Source: Planctomycetaceae bacterium (GTDB taxonomy: Bacteria > Planctomycetota > Planctomycetia > Planctomycetales > Planctomycetaceae). From it: a DNA stretch of 42,400 nucleotides. The DNA is taken from the NCBI GenBank assembly GCA_002722955.1, contig PBMZ01000186.1, positions 1 through 42,400 of the forward strand. The letters are read 5' to 3'. The translations under genes and the position numbers were made by a program. The notes below the pieces were generated by a model, which worked only from the letters and a program-made list of their open reading frames with translations, did not search any database and was not told where the DNA came from. Below are positions 9,148-18,087 of this stretch, piece after piece (within the stretch, counting starts at the first letter, position 1; every line of letters starts with the position of its first letter).

Positions 9148-9693
9148 ATGACAAAAAAGAAAAAATCAGCAGCAACAATCTCGCCGCTCGAAATCGAAAA
9201 AGCTATTCACATTGTTCGTGGGCAACGAGTGATGTTGGATTCGGATTTGGCAAAACAGTATGGAGTAACCACAGCAGCGCTGAATCAGGCAGTCAAGAGA
9301 AACGCCGACCGTTTTCCAGATGATTTTGCCTTTCAACTTTCACAACAAGAATTTACTGCTTTGATATCACAAAATGTGATATCAAAAGGCGGCCGAGGCG
9401 GGCGAACTAAAACCCCATGGGTGTTCACGGAACATGGCATCGCGATGCTGTCGAGTGTCTTGCGATCTCCCACTGCTGCCAGAGTCAACATTGAGATCAT
9501 GCGGACATTTGTCCGACTTCGCCGTTTGATGGCGACTCCAGGTGAATTCGTTGAACAGCTAACAAGACTGGCAGAAACCGTTCAGCTCCACGACGATCAG
9601 ATTAAGACGATCACGCAAGTGCTACACCAAATGCTTGAAGAGCCAGAACGACCAAAACGACATATTGGATTTGGACGAGAGCAAGACAATTGA
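9148..9693 (+). CDS. ORF6N domain protein
   Basis: The 181-residue protein shows the ORF6N order: an N-terminal SPLEIEKAIHIVRGQRVMLD, then DSDLAKQYGVTTAALNQAVK, FPDDFAFQLS, and the signature WVFTEHGIAMLSSVL. A C-terminal helix (MRTFVRLRRLM onward) follows. ORF6N proteins are probable DNA-binding proteins first described in phages and common on mobile or accessory DNA. Their role in bacteria is not settled. The gene contains a perfect 11-bp-arm palindrome (9360-9386) in the LISQNVIS part of the domain. Its 3' end overlaps the minus-strand unknown gene by 72 bp. Neighbouring repeats and a toxin-antitoxin pair support an accessory origin. Confidence 0.9.
   Translation: MTKKKKSAATISPLEIEKAIHIVRGQRVMLDSDLAKQYGVTTAALNQAVKRNADRFPDDFAFQLSQQEFTALISQNVISKGGRGGRTKTPWVFTEHGIAMLSSVLRSPTAARVNIEIMRTFVRLRRLMATPGEFVEQLTRLAETVQLHDDQIKTITQVLHQMLEEPERPKRHIGFGREQDN
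9360..9386. repeat. perfect inverted repeat inside the ORF6N gene
   Basis: TTTGATATCAC at 9360-9370 is followed by AAAAT and then its exact reverse complement GTGATATCAAA at 9376-9386. It encodes the pseudo-symmetric peptide around LISQNVISK. It could be an operator read by the gene's own DNA-binding product or a by-product of codon choice. Confidence 0.85.
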
Positions 9694-10011
9694 CGAAGTG
9701 GTTGACACGCAATTCCAGTCCAGTGCCTGTGCTGCAGCAAACTTGACTATTGCATTTGCGGATACTTTTCCGCCATCGCGCAGATCAATGAGATTCTCGC
9801 ATTCAGACAACATCAATTCTTCAAAACTGTCAGTGGACCACTCCATTGCTGGATTCCAAGAAGACCAACACCCGCCAGCCCATTCATCATCGCTGTTGAC
9901 CGTTTCGGGGTCGAGTACCAGTGACACACCATTCCAGTTAACCAGTGTCTCCAGCCGTCTTCGTTCTGGGCGCCACATGAACCCGGTTGGTAGAATAGTT
10001 TCTTGTCTCAT
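9622..10011 (-). CDS. hypothetical protein
   Basis: This 129-residue open frame has protein-like composition rich in tryptophan and acidic residues (WAGGCWSSWNPAMEW, FEELMLSECENL). No family was recognised. The reverse-direction frame across the same DNA looks like a shadow. The last 24 codons run antisense to the ORF6N gene, and the final hydrophobic tail comes only from that overlap, so the true C-terminus may have been changed by an insertion or deletion. There is no clear signal peptide, and only a weak purine-rich site precedes the ATG at 10009-10011. Confidence 0.5.
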   Translation of the reverse strand: MRQETILPTGFMWRPERRRLETLVNWNGVSLVLDPETVNSDDEWAGGCWSSWNPAMEWSTDSFEELMLSECENLIDLRDGGKVSANAIVKFAAAQALDWNCVSTTSSIVLLSSKSNMSFWSFWLFKHLV

Positions 10012-10068
10012 ACTCGTCTGCTGAGTGCAGTGGCGACACCCTTTACCATTGCCCCTTTAGGAGTTGCC

Positions 10069-10281
10069 ATGAGCATTGACATGACCGAGTTCCGCAAGCT
10101 TCCGATTTCAGAGAAGCTGCGTCTTGTTGAAGCACTTTGGGACGACATCGCGTCGTCCGATGAGCCGATCGTGCTTCAACCGTGGCAGCACGACGAAGCA
10201 ACACGGCGTGCTGCTGACCTCAAAGCAGACCCTTCAATAACAATTGATCGTGAAGAGCTTTGGCGACGAGTAGATGGCTGA
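10069..10281 (+). CDS. addiction module antitoxin-like protein
   Basis: The 70-residue protein begins MSIDMTEFRKLPISEKLRL and continues VEALWDDIASSDEPI, the pattern of the small putative addiction-module component family. These act as antitoxins that bind RelE/ParE-type toxins and usually repress their own promoter. The start at 10069 is chosen because AGGAG at 10059-10063 lies five bases upstream. A longer frame from 10003 lacks such support. It overlaps the downstream toxin gene by eight bases, the classical arrangement with the antitoxin first. Confidence 0.85.
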   Translation: MSIDMTEFRKLPISEKLRLVEALWDDIASSDEPIVLQPWQHDEATRRAADLKADPSITIDREELWRRVDG

Positions 10282-10573
10282 GCCTCTTCGATTTCACCCG
10301 CTTGTTGCTGACGATCTTGCGGCCGCGACGGCTTGGTACGACGAAATCTCAATCGAACTTGGAAATCGATTTCGTCATACCGTTGACGCTCGTTTCGACT
10401 CGATTGAGCAATGGCCAGAATCCTACGGAATCGCTGACGCACCGCTACGTGTTGCCCGAGTCGATCGCTTTCCGTATTTAATCGTATTCGAACATTCACC
10501 CGCTGCAACCGAAGTTGTCGGTGTTTTCCATTCGGCAGCTAACCCGAACAAGTGGCGAGCACGGAAGCAGTAA
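10274..10573 (+). CDS. RelE/ParE family toxin
   Basis: The 99-residue protein matches the RelE/ParE plasmid-stabilisation family: LRFHPLVADDLAAATAWYDE at the N-terminus, a central FPYLIVFEH strand, and the C-terminal VVGVFHSAANPNKWRAR. Members either cleave mRNA on ribosomes or inhibit gyrase, and the sequence alone does not decide which. It is co-translated with the antitoxin through an eight-base overlap. The module sits between two palindromic repeat clusters in an accessory patch with the ORF6N gene. Confidence 0.88.
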   Translation: MAEPLRFHPLVADDLAAATAWYDEISIELGNRFRHTVDARFDSIEQWPESYGIADAPLRVARVDRFPYLIVFEHSPAATEVVGVFHSAANPNKWRARKQ

Positions 10574-10610
10574 GCAGGTTGCATGATGCGATCTGTACCC
10601 GCATCCGTAC

Positions 10611-10768
10611 GCGTGCCACTGTTCGTCAACCTGCCGACGGGCTTCGCACGGGTGCCACTATGCCAGTGTTGGTCAACTTGCCTAAAGAAGGTAACTGTTA
10701 GGTCTACAAAGCTCACGCAAGCACTGGCAAAGCCAGTGGCACACAATTCCAATTCACCAGTGCCACCC
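10611..10768. repeat. palindromic TGGC-type intergenic repeat, copy 2
   Basis: This cluster holds GCCACT-TGTTCGTCAAC, TGCCAGTGTTGGTCAAC, TCTACAAAGCTCACGCAAG and GCACTGGCAAAGCCAGTGGC. The same elements in the same order occur near 8985-9062, with several substitutions and a short insertion. It lies between the toxin gene and the next unknown gene. Confidence 0.75.
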
Positions 10769-10798
10769 TGGCGAAGCGGCCCATGCAGCCATGTTTTG

Positions 10799-11191
10799 TT
10801 ACCGGCCCCTCTCCCACATGACATTGCCATCGGTGTCGTACCATTCTGGGGGCGTATGGCCGAAGAAGTCCTCGTAATCGCGCCCCTGGTTGACCCGAAC
10901 CAGACCGTTTTGAAACGCCGCGAGCCGGTCATGGAAGGTGGTGATTTGCATTTCGGCAGCTATTGCGTTTGCAACCGTTATGTAGTTTGTGATCGCCTCG
11001 CGCACACATCCATTTGCGGCTGTGTCGGCTAGCCCAAGATCAACGGGCACCAAATAATCCGGTTTCGCCCGGACGAATCCCTCCATTATGGCGATACCAA
11101 TACACTCACGAACTTCCGTATCGTACAGCTCTTCGTGCGCATCGCCGATCGCCTTGAGTGCGCGAAGTAGTTCAAGGAGAATGGGTTCCAT
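10799..11191 (-). CDS. hypothetical protein
   Basis: This 130-residue frame has convincing protein composition with two amphipathic helical stretches (LLELLRALKAIGDAHEELYD and ITNYITVANAIAAEMQI). It ends in an aromatic, charged tail (PPEWYDTDGNVMWERGR). No signal peptide, membrane segment or known domain was recognised. It converges on the toxin gene and the palindromic repeats, and 429 bp without a recognised gene follow its start. It is probably a small cytoplasmic protein of the accessory patch. The function is unknown. Confidence 0.6.
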   Translation of the reverse strand: MEPILLELLRALKAIGDAHEELYDTEVRECIGIAIMEGFVRAKPDYLVPVDLGLADTAANGCVREAITNYITVANAIAAEMQITTFHDRLAAFQNGLVRVNQGRDYEDFFGHTPPEWYDTDGNVMWERGR

Positions 11192-11620
11192 CCAAAAAGG
11201 TCCGCTAACATGGATACGCTGCCAACGATGTCATAAATACAGAATCGCAACATCACACCCAGTATAACTTCCGCATGCAAGCACATATAGAAAAACCCAA
11301 CACTTACGATCCGCTTTGGAAAATGTCATCGCACCAAATACTCGGCGGGTTGCCGCAAGCGGTGAACTGATCGAAGGTGTTTCCCAAAAAGACCTTGCGT
11401 TGATTTGCGGTCCTCTTGTAAAACACGCGACGCGAAAATTCGCACGCGGCTGTCCCTGCGCACGCATAGCGTGTTTGTTTGGAACGATGGTTCGGCAACG
11501 AGCTCGAACGTCTTTTGAACAAACGGCCTATGGCGGCAGCCGAACGACTCGGCAGGAAGGAATCAGGCCGAGAACTACTCATTGATTCGACAACTTGATT
11601 GCCAGGAAAGGAAGCCTAGC
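11192..11620. other. 429 bp region without a recognised gene
   Basis: Several short open frames exist on both strands, but none shows convincing protein composition or a known domain. The region should hold the promoter of the lpxD operon on the right and that of the unknown minus-strand gene on the left. I see no clear -35/-10 pair, terminator or repeat. Confidence 0.4.
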
Positions 11621-12691
11621 ATGTCCACAACGGCTGAAATGCTCGCGCATCAGTTTGATGGTACGCTGTTGGGCAACCGACACGTCATCATTCACGGCGC
11701 TGAATCGCTTGACCGAGCAGGCCCTCACGACATTGCTTTCGTGGCCGAACAGTCACGGGCTCGAGAATTGCAAGGTTCGGCAGCAGGTGCTGTCTTCGTC
11801 GGTAAAGACATCAGCATTGGATCAGACGGAGTCGAAAATGCCGGTCCAGCGTTGATCGTCGTCGACGACGCCCAAGCGGCATTTGTCGAAATACTGCAAG
11901 AGTTTCGGCCGCAACCCAAACCCAAACAGCTTGGCATTTCGCCCGATGCCGTGGTAGCCGAGAGCGCCGTCATTGGCGAGGGCACCAGCGTCTATCCCGG
12001 TGCCACCATCGACGACAAAACCATCATTGGCGAGAACTGCGTGATCTATCCCGGCGTCTACATTGGCCCCGGCTGCATCATCGGCGACGAAGTCACCTTG
12101 CACGCGAACAGCGTGATTTATCACGGCGTGACCATGGGCGATCGCGTCATTATCCACGCGGGAGCAGTCATCGGTGCTGACGGCTTTGGCTATCGCTTCG
12201 AGCAAGGCCGCTACATCAAGATTCCTCAATTGGGAGGCGTTCGCATCGAGAACGATGTCGAAATCGGTGCCGGAGCGGCGATCGATCGCGGTATGATCGG
12301 ACCCACGCAGATCGGCGAGGGCTCGAAAATCGACAACCTCGTTCAAATTGCCCACAACTGTGAGATTGGCAAGCACAACGCCTTTGCCGCTCAGGTCGGC
12401 TTCGCAGGCAGCGCATCGACGGGCAACTACGTGCGCTGCGGCGGACAAGTTGGCGTGGCCGACCACGTCCACATGGGAGACGGAAGCACGGTAGCCGCCC
12501 AATCCGGCGTCCATAAAGACGTTGCCGATGGGCACACGATGTTTGGGTCGCCGGCCCGACCGGAGCTTGATCAGGTCAAAGTCCTGATGACGATGACGAA
12601 ACTTCCCGAAATGCGTCAGCAGCTTCGGGAATTGCAAAAGCAAGTTCGCGAGTTGACCAAACAGCTCGATGAGAAAGCGGGAAATGACTGA
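11621..12691 (+). CDS. lpxD: UDP-3-O-acylglucosamine N-acyltransferase
   Basis: The 356-residue enzyme adds the second acyl chain to the UDP-glucosamine precursor of lipid A in the cytoplasm. An N-terminal uridine-binding region (residues 1-100) is followed by long left-handed beta-helix hexapeptide repeats from about ISPDAVVAESAVIG to VRCGGQVGVADHV. The catalytic histidine is in KIDNLVQIAHN, and GADGFGYRF is a further LpxD signature. A C-terminal coiled-coil helix (LRELQKQVRELTKQLDEKA) is typical of trimer formation. ATG 11621 is preferred over an upstream ATG at 11582 because AGGAAAGGAAG lies just before it. It overlaps lpxI by eight bases. Confidence 0.95.
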   Translation: MSTTAEMLAHQFDGTLLGNRHVIIHGAESLDRAGPHDIAFVAEQSRARELQGSAAGAVFVGKDISIGSDGVENAGPALIVVDDAQAAFVEILQEFRPQPKPKQLGISPDAVVAESAVIGEGTSVYPGATIDDKTIIGENCVIYPGVYIGPGCIIGDEVTLHANSVIYHGVTMGDRVIIHAGAVIGADGFGYRFEQGRYIKIPQLGGVRIENDVEIGAGAAIDRGMIGPTQIGEGSKIDNLVQIAHNCEIGKHNAFAAQVGFAGSASTGNYVRCGGQVGVADHVHMGDGSTVAAQSGVHKDVADGHTMFGSPARPELDQVKVLMTMTKLPEMRQQLRELQKQVRELTKQLDEKAGND

Positions 12692-13601
12692 AGAAGGGCC
12701 AACCATTGATTCCCAACCCGCGCTGATCACGCCCTCGGGGCGGCCACGGCGCGTGGGATTATTGGCGGGAAGCGGAAGGTTTCCGTTTATCTTCGCCGAC
12801 GCCGCGCGCTCTCAAGGACATTCGGTCTTTTGCATGGGCGTGCTGGGCAACGTCGAGCATGAATTGGCGGACCACTGTGACGGCTTTATGACGGCCCCGC
12901 TGACTCGCATCGGCAAGGCCATCCGAGTCTTCAAACGTGAAAAGATCGACACCGTCGGGATGGCGGGAAAGATCAACAAGACCTTCATGTTTGATCCGCT
13001 GCTGGCCGTTCGGCACGTGCCGGATTGGCGCAGCATTCACATGTGGTTCCGATACGCGCGTGAAAACAAGAAAGACGACACACTGCTGTTGGCCGTCATT
13101 CGCGAGTTCGCTCGCGACAATATCAAGTTCCAATCAGCCCTCGAATTCTGTCCGGAGATCCTCGTGAAACACGGATTCTTGACAAAACGCAAGCCCTCGC
13201 CTTCTCAGTGGCGCGACATCAAGTTCGGCTGGGAAATGGCCAAGGAAATCGGCCGCATGGACATTGGCCAAACGGTCGTCGTTAACCAAACCGCCGTCAT
13301 CGCCGTCGAAGCGATCGAAGGAACCGACAAAGCCATCCAGCGTTCCGGCGAACTCTGCAAACGCGGCGGCTTCACAGTCGTCAAGGTTGCCAAACCTCAA
13401 CAAGACATGCGCTTCGACGTCCCCACAATCGGCCTACAAACCATCCAAACAATGCACGAAGCCGGCGGAAGAGTACTCGCCATCGAAAGTGAAAAAACGA
13501 TCATACTGGACGAACCAGACGTAATCGATCTGGCCAATAAGCTGGGCATTGTCATCGTTGCCCTGAATGCCGAAGAGCTACGCTTGCGGCTGGCCTCGTA
13601 A
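12684..13601 (+). CDS. lpxI: UDP-2,3-diacylglucosamine diphosphatase, LpxI type
   Basis: This LpxI/DUF1009 protein is 305 residues long, close to family size. It cleaves UDP-2,3-diacylglucosamine to lipid X, the next-but-one step after LpxD, and replaces the unrelated LpxH of enterobacteria. Visible landmarks are VGLLAGSGRFPFIFADAA, KIDTVGMAGKINKTFMF, and the C-terminal catalytic part with GQTVVVNQTAVIAVEAIEGT and PTIGLQTI. ATG 12684 is preferred because it overlaps the lpxD stop. An in-frame ATG at 12669 would add five residues. It forms an operon with lpxD and the cupin gene. Confidence 0.93.
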   Translation: MTEEGPTIDSQPALITPSGRPRRVGLLAGSGRFPFIFADAARSQGHSVFCMGVLGNVEHELADHCDGFMTAPLTRIGKAIRVFKREKIDTVGMAGKINKTFMFDPLLAVRHVPDWRSIHMWFRYARENKKDDTLLLAVIREFARDNIKFQSALEFCPEILVKHGFLTKRKPSPSQWRDIKFGWEMAKEIGRMDIGQTVVVNQTAVIAVEAIEGTDKAIQRSGELCKRGGFTVVKVAKPQQDMRFDVPTIGLQTIQTMHEAGGRVLAIESEKTIILDEPDVIDLANKLGIVIVALNAEELRLRLAS

Positions 13602-13604
13602 CGA

Positions 13605-13925
13605 ATGATTACGAATCTGTTTGACGCGATCTCAGAGCAGGCCGACGAGGAAATCTTCGAGACGCTAGTTCAATCCGACTCTGTGCATATCGAGCGGATC
13701 GTCTCAACCGGTCAGTCATCACCGGCCGACTTTTGGTATGACCAACCAACAGCTGAATGGGTCGTCGTCCTCAAAGGCTCCGCGCAACTTCAGTTCAAAG
13801 ACGACAATGAACCGCTCGTGATGAGCGAAGGCGACTTCGTCAACATCCCTGCCAATAAGAAGCATCGCGTCGCCAGCACAAGTCGCGAAGTGCCAACCGT
13901 CTGGCTCGCGGTTCACTACGAGTAG
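13605..13925 (+). CDS. cupin domain protein
   Basis: The 106-residue single cupin shows strand pairs such as WVVVLKGSAQLQF and SEGDFVNIPANKKHRVAST. KKH in the second conserved motif supplies a possible metal ligand, but the first motif lacks the usual two histidines. Metal binding is therefore uncertain. It starts three bases after the lpxI stop and is probably co-transcribed with it. A role in lipid A modification is possible from position only. Small cupins of this kind are also common stand-alone proteins of unknown function. Confidence 0.85.
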   Translation: MITNLFDAISEQADEEIFETLVQSDSVHIERIVSTGQSSPADFWYDQPTAEWVVVLKGSAQLQFKDDNEPLVMSEGDFVNIPANKKHRVASTSREVPTVWLAVHYE

Positions 13926-14037
13926 ACACTCTCGGTTATCAACGACCCAATCGCTGAGTGCCTCACAACATCAGCAATCAAGATCAACGCATTCGATCCT
14001 GTAACTGCTCACGGGATTGCTTTACGATGTCGTCTGT

Positions 14038-14072
14038 CGTCGGGTCGTTGATTCTTCAGCAACGACCCGACG
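14038..14072. terminator. perfect 13-bp hairpin, possible terminator of lpx operon
   Basis: CGTCGGGTCGTTG at 14038-14050 pairs exactly with CAACGACCCGACG at 14060-14072 around a nine-base loop. There is no following T-run, so it is not a standard intrinsic terminator. It could still stop or stabilise the upstream transcript or act as a leader element for the gene at 14106. Confidence 0.5.
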
Positions 14073-14105
14073 CTCTCGAGAACGAATCGCGGTTGGAGCA
14101 GACAA

Positions 14106-16612
14106 GTGAGCAGACCATCTCTTCTTACGTCATGTGCTAGCATTTTTCTTCTCTTCGCGCCTGCGTTTACAGCACAAGCTGCGGACTCGGGTACGATTCA
14201 ATTCAATGTGAATGACAGTAACGGCGAAGCTGTACCCTGTCGTATTCACTTGCTCGGAGCCGCACGAGGAAGCTCGCGTGTTTTGGCAGAATCGCGTGCG
14301 GATGGCGAATGCGGACCTCGATCCGAAAGACCAGAAGTTGATTGAGGAAACGTCCGCGAAGGCATCGAAGCTATCGATGGTCGAAAGCGTTGAGGCGCAG
14401 CCATTACCCGCCTCGATCGATCGTTTGATCGAGGCGATGCAATACGTGGGAAGTCTGCTGCCTCGAACGGTTGTTGGGAAACTCAAGAAACTCTCATCCG
14501 CTGATGACGATGCCGAAGTCACGAAACAAGTCCAAGAATTGCTCGATCCGCTATGTCTTATCGGTGTGTCGTTACGGGATAAAGGTCCGCCACTGGTTAA
14601 ACGCGGCGCGGCACCGCGCGAGTTGCTCGAACAAGGCTGGCGTACGTTTCTGATCAAAGTTGTCAACAAACCCTGTAAGACTCGCCGATTGCTGATCGAC
14701 AGCCCGAATGCTCAACCGCTTCCACATTCACCCGCCGATCAAGTATCGTCGCGATGGATGCAGCTCTCTTCGTTCGAAGGACGGCCCCTGAAACCGAACC
14801 TCAGCGGACTTGAATTGGACTACCGCATCGTCCAAATCTACAGCCGTGATCCGGGAACAAAGCAAGCACTCTTGGAATTCACCGTCGCCAACAAAGCCGG
14901 CGATGATGGCGAGTTGATTCACGAGTGGCGTTTTGAAAAAGACGCCGATGGCTGGCGCGAGATGAATCAGGTCGACATCAAGGTCCGCGACGGCTCGCTC
15001 CATATCACTTCGTCTGGCAACGACCCGTTCATGGGAGCCAACGTTAAGGCTGGCGGCGGCCCGATGGTGCTGCGAATGTGGGCCAAGTCCGAGGTTGATG
15101 GAGTCGGCCAGTTCTTCTGGTGGACGAAAGGCATCCCACAAGCCACCGGCAACCGGCAAACGCATTTCTTACTCGAGCCCGGCAAAGAACGCCTCTACGA
15201 ATTTCCGTTTCAGGTGAAGGTAGAACTCGCCGGCATCCGAATCGACCCACTGGTCAAACCCGGCCGCATGCGAATCGATTGGATCGATCTTTACTCGGCT
15301 CAACGATCCGCGAACTGGGCGAAGTTGCCGCTCGACTTGGACTGCAAACAGGCGACGCCCGTCACATTTCGAGTCCTTGACGCCAAAGGTTTACCCGCGT
15401 TTGCTAAGTTTGAAATTCGTGACAAAAAGGGACGCATCTATCCGGCGCAGTCGAAACGACTCGCGCCCGATTTCTTCTTTCATCGACAAATCTATCGCGG
15501 CGATGGTGAAACCGTTTCGCTACCGCCCGGCAAATACACGATTCGATGTTCTCGGGGGCCGGAGACGATTCCGGAGATCAAGAAACTTGACGTCGGCACG
15601 GAACCAACCGAACTGATTTATCGTGTCAGCCGCTGGGTCGATCCGTCCGAATCCGGATGGTGGTCAGGCGACCATAATATCCATGCGGCGGGTTGTCGCC
15701 ACTATCAGAATCCAACCGAAGGCGTGAAGCCGGCGGACATGATTCGCCACATCATGGGCGAGGACATCAAGGTCGGCTGCTGCTTAACTTGGGGCCCGTG
15801 CTTTGATTTTCAGAAACGATTCTTCACCGGCAAGGTCGCCGAGCAGTCGCGCTATCCTTACACGTTGCGGTACGATCTCGAGGTCTCCGGCTTCGGCTCG
15901 CACATGTCGGGACACTTGAACCTGTTAAATCTCAAGCAACAAATCTACCCCGGCAGAACATCGAAGAACCACTGGCCAACGCTCGGCCTAAGCACGCTCC
16001 GCTGGGCGAGGAAGCAAGGAGCCATCTGCGGCCCCGCTCACTCATCGATTGGCCTAACGAGAATCGTCGGACGTGTTCCCAACACGGAAGACAAAGAGGA
16101 CCTACACTCGCTGCCCAACTTCAATATCCCAGCCCATGACGGAATCGGCGCGAACGAATTCGTCGTCGATGTCACTCACAAGGTCCCCGGTCCGGATGGA
16201 AAACTTGTCCCCGCCGCCGAAGCAAGTAACATTCAACGCCGACGGCGCCGCACGGATTGAAGGTCTCGGCTATGTGCTCGCGGAACTAGTCGTCAACGGC
16301 TACCCCGTTGCCAGCAGAAGCCTGCGATCCGATGCGGCCATCCACGATTTCTCGTTCAAACACACCTTCAAGAAAAGCGGCTGGGCAGCGATTCGCGTCT
16401 TTCCGAATGCTCACACGAATCCGATCTACGTGGTCGTCGACGACAAGCCGATTCGCGGAACAGTCGACCGCGCACGCTGGTGTCTTGCCGGAGTCGAGCA
16501 GTGTTGGAAGTCAAAGCAAAAAACATACGCGGCCGACGAACAAGCCGACGCGAAAGCCGCCTACGATAACGCTCGCAAGGTTTACTCGCAGCTAATCAAT
16601 GAAGCCAAGTGA
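14106..16612 (+). pseudogene. CehA-type PHP metallohydrolase gene, broken at two junctions
   Basis: Three frames in succession make one recognisable protein. The first (from 14106) gives a signal peptide and FNVNDSNGEAVPCRIHLLG. The second resumes at RVFWQNRVRMANADLDP near 14275 and runs to GPDGKLVPA near 16210. The third continues from QVTFNADGAARIEGLGY to 16612. The middle part holds a beta-sandwich region and the start of the CehA/PHP domain (WWSGDHNIHAAGC). The segment carrying the later PHP residues is absent: the intact relative at 29003 has about 100 or more residues there, including a SAGTDCF motif. Both junctions change frame, so the gene is probably inactive, unless the assembly is wrong. 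The TGA at 16258-16260 ends the middle frame. Confidence 0.8.
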
Positions 16613-16651
16613 CGTTTGGGGGAGTGCGGCGTGAATGATCGAACCGACTCG

Positions 16652-17383
16652 TTATTCGTCAATGTCGACGACGGTCACCAATTCCTTCATTTCTCGCACC
16701 GCACGTTCGAAGCCAACCATCACAGCCCGCGCGACAATACCGTGGCCAATGTTCAATTCGCTCACTTCCGGAATCATCGCGATCCGCTCGACATTGCGGT
16801 ACGTCAGCCCGTGGCCCATGTGCAGTAGTAAACCGCACTCCAAGACCGAATCGCCAGCGAGTTCCAGGGCTTCGAATTCCCGTTGTTGCTCGGCGGCTGA
16901 CGTCGCGTCGGCGTAGCGCCCCGTGTGAAGTTCCACGGCATCAACGCCCAACTCTTTCGAAGCTTCGATCTGTGATTCGTCCGGATCGATAAACAAGCTG
17001 ACTTCGATACCAGCATCCTTCAGTTCATCGACACACTTTTTGACGCGGTCGCGATTGCCGATAACGTCCAAGCCACCCTCGGTAGTGATCTCTTCGCGTT
17101 TTTCGGGGACTAGTGTTGCTTGGCCTGGTCGCACATCAAGGGCGATACGAGTGATCTCGTCTTCGGCGGCCATCTCCAGATTCAGTTTGACTTGTGTGGT
17201 CTCTTTGAGGACTCGCAGGTCGCGGTCTTGGATGTGCCGCCGATCCTCTCGCAAGTGAAGTGTGATGCCATCCGCGCCCGCCAACTCGGCCAGCGCCGCG
17301 GCCCAGACAGGATCGGGCTCAATCGTTCGACGAGCTTGCCGAACCGTGGCCACGTGATCGATGTTGACTCCCAGTTTGGGCAT
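16652..17383 (-). CDS. pdxJ: pyridoxine 5'-phosphate synthase
   Basis: The 243-residue TIM-barrel enzyme joins 1-deoxyxylulose-5-phosphate and aminoacetone-3-phosphate to form pyridoxine phosphate, the last ring-forming step of de novo vitamin B6 synthesis. Signatures are [17 protein letters not shown] at the N-terminus, [33 protein letters not shown] and [13 protein letters not shown]. The start at 17383 is chosen because AGGAG at 17391-17395 lies seven bases upstream and the length then fits the family. It is the last gene of the ubiE-ubiX-pdxJ operon, 11 bp after ubiX. Confidence 0.96.
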   Translation of the reverse strand: MPKLGVNIDHVATVRQARRTIEPDPVWAAALAELAGADGITLHLREDRRHIQDRDLRVLKETTQVKLNLEMAAEDEITRIALDVRPGQATLVPEKREEITTEGGLDVIGNRDRVKKCVDELKDAGIEVSLFIDPDESQIEASKELGVDAVELHTGRYADATSAAEQQREFEALELAGDSVLECGLLLHMGHGLTYRNVERIAMIPEVSELNIGHGIVARAVMVGFERAVREMKELVTVVDIDE

Positions 17384-17394
17384 GACTTTGCTCC

Positions 17395-18087
17395 TTACTC
17401 TGTGTTGGTTCCCCAGCGTTTCATCAGCTCGTGCGGGATCTCGAGGTGATCGCAAATCCGCGCAACGACGAAGTCCACCAAATCATAAATCGTGATCGGC
17501 TCGTGATAAAATCCAGGCATCGCGGGCAACACGACAGCGCCGGTGTCGGCCAACCGTTTCATGTTTTCTAGCTGAATGCTTCCCAGCGGCGTTTCTCTGG
17601 GAACGACTATTAACTTACGGCGTTCTTTGAGATGCACGTCGGCGGCGCGGTGAATCAGATTCGTTGACAGACCATTCGCGATACCCGCCAACGTCCCCAT
17701 TGAACAGGGAACAATCACCATCCCGTCTGTTAAGAACGAGCCGCTGGCGATGCCAGCCCTGAAATCTCGGTAGTGATGATAGTTCAATCGCCCGACCGAA
17801 ACGTCGCTGTCACTGAAAACCGAACTGACCGCGTACGCGGAAGGACCAGCCGTCCGAGCAAATCGCAGTCGGCTGTCATCAGCCAGCGCGTCGTCGGATG
17901 GCATGAGCTGCTCTGGATCAAAGTTGTCCAAGTCGACCTTCAAATCCAACTCGTGCTTCAACACGGTCGCGCCGGATTCACTGATGGTCACATGAACGTT
18001 GGCGCCAACGGCTAGCAACACTTCCAACAGACGCGTTGCGTAAATCGATCCGCTTGCCCCCGTGATCGCCACGACCACGTTATGCAT
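17395..18087 (-). CDS. ubiX: flavin prenyltransferase, UbiX family
   Basis: The 230-residue protein has the UbiX fold: [20 protein letters not shown] at the N-terminus, then [20 protein letters not shown] and [16 protein letters not shown], and the closing AMPGFYHEP. UbiX prenylates FMN to make the cofactor of UbiD-type decarboxylases. No ubiD is in the window, so its partner must be elsewhere. An internal segment (about residues 55-95) is longer than in compact homologues. Its start overlaps the end of ubiE by eight bases, which suggests coupled expression and a shared role in quinone synthesis. Confidence 0.94.
   Translation of the reverse strand: MHNVVVAITGASGSIYATRLLEVLLAVGANVHVTISESGATVLKHELDLKVDLDNFDPEQLMPSDDALADDSRLRFARTAGPSAYAVSSVFSDSDVSVGRLNYHHYRDFRAGIASGSFLTDGMVIVPCSMGTLAGIANGLSTNLIHRAADVHLKERRKLIVVPRETPLGSIQLENMKRLADTGAVVLPAMPGFYHEPITIYDLVDFVVARICDHLEIPHELMKRWGTNTE

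Noticed and set aside
9360..9386. CRISPR or phage attachment site from the palindrome
   Set aside because: Only a single inverted repeat without spacers or a duplicated copy nearby, so neither is supported.
11316..11585. 89-codon plus-strand frame before lpxD
   Set aside because: No domain, no convincing start site, and composition shared with overlapping frames on the other strand; treated as non-coding.
8909..11620. Anti-phage defence island
   Set aside because: Only an ORF6N protein and an ordinary two-gene toxin-antitoxin pair were recognised. No nuclease, helicase, retron or CBASS gene is present.
11822..12730. 302-codon minus-strand open frame opposite lpxD
   Set aside because: lpxD is certain, and the antisense frame is rich in repeats mirrored from its hexapeptide code. 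No independent evidence of a gene.
13605..13925. Cupin as a sugar-nucleotide epimerase (RmlC type)
   Set aside because: At 106 residues and without the RmlC motifs, only a generic single cupin is supported.
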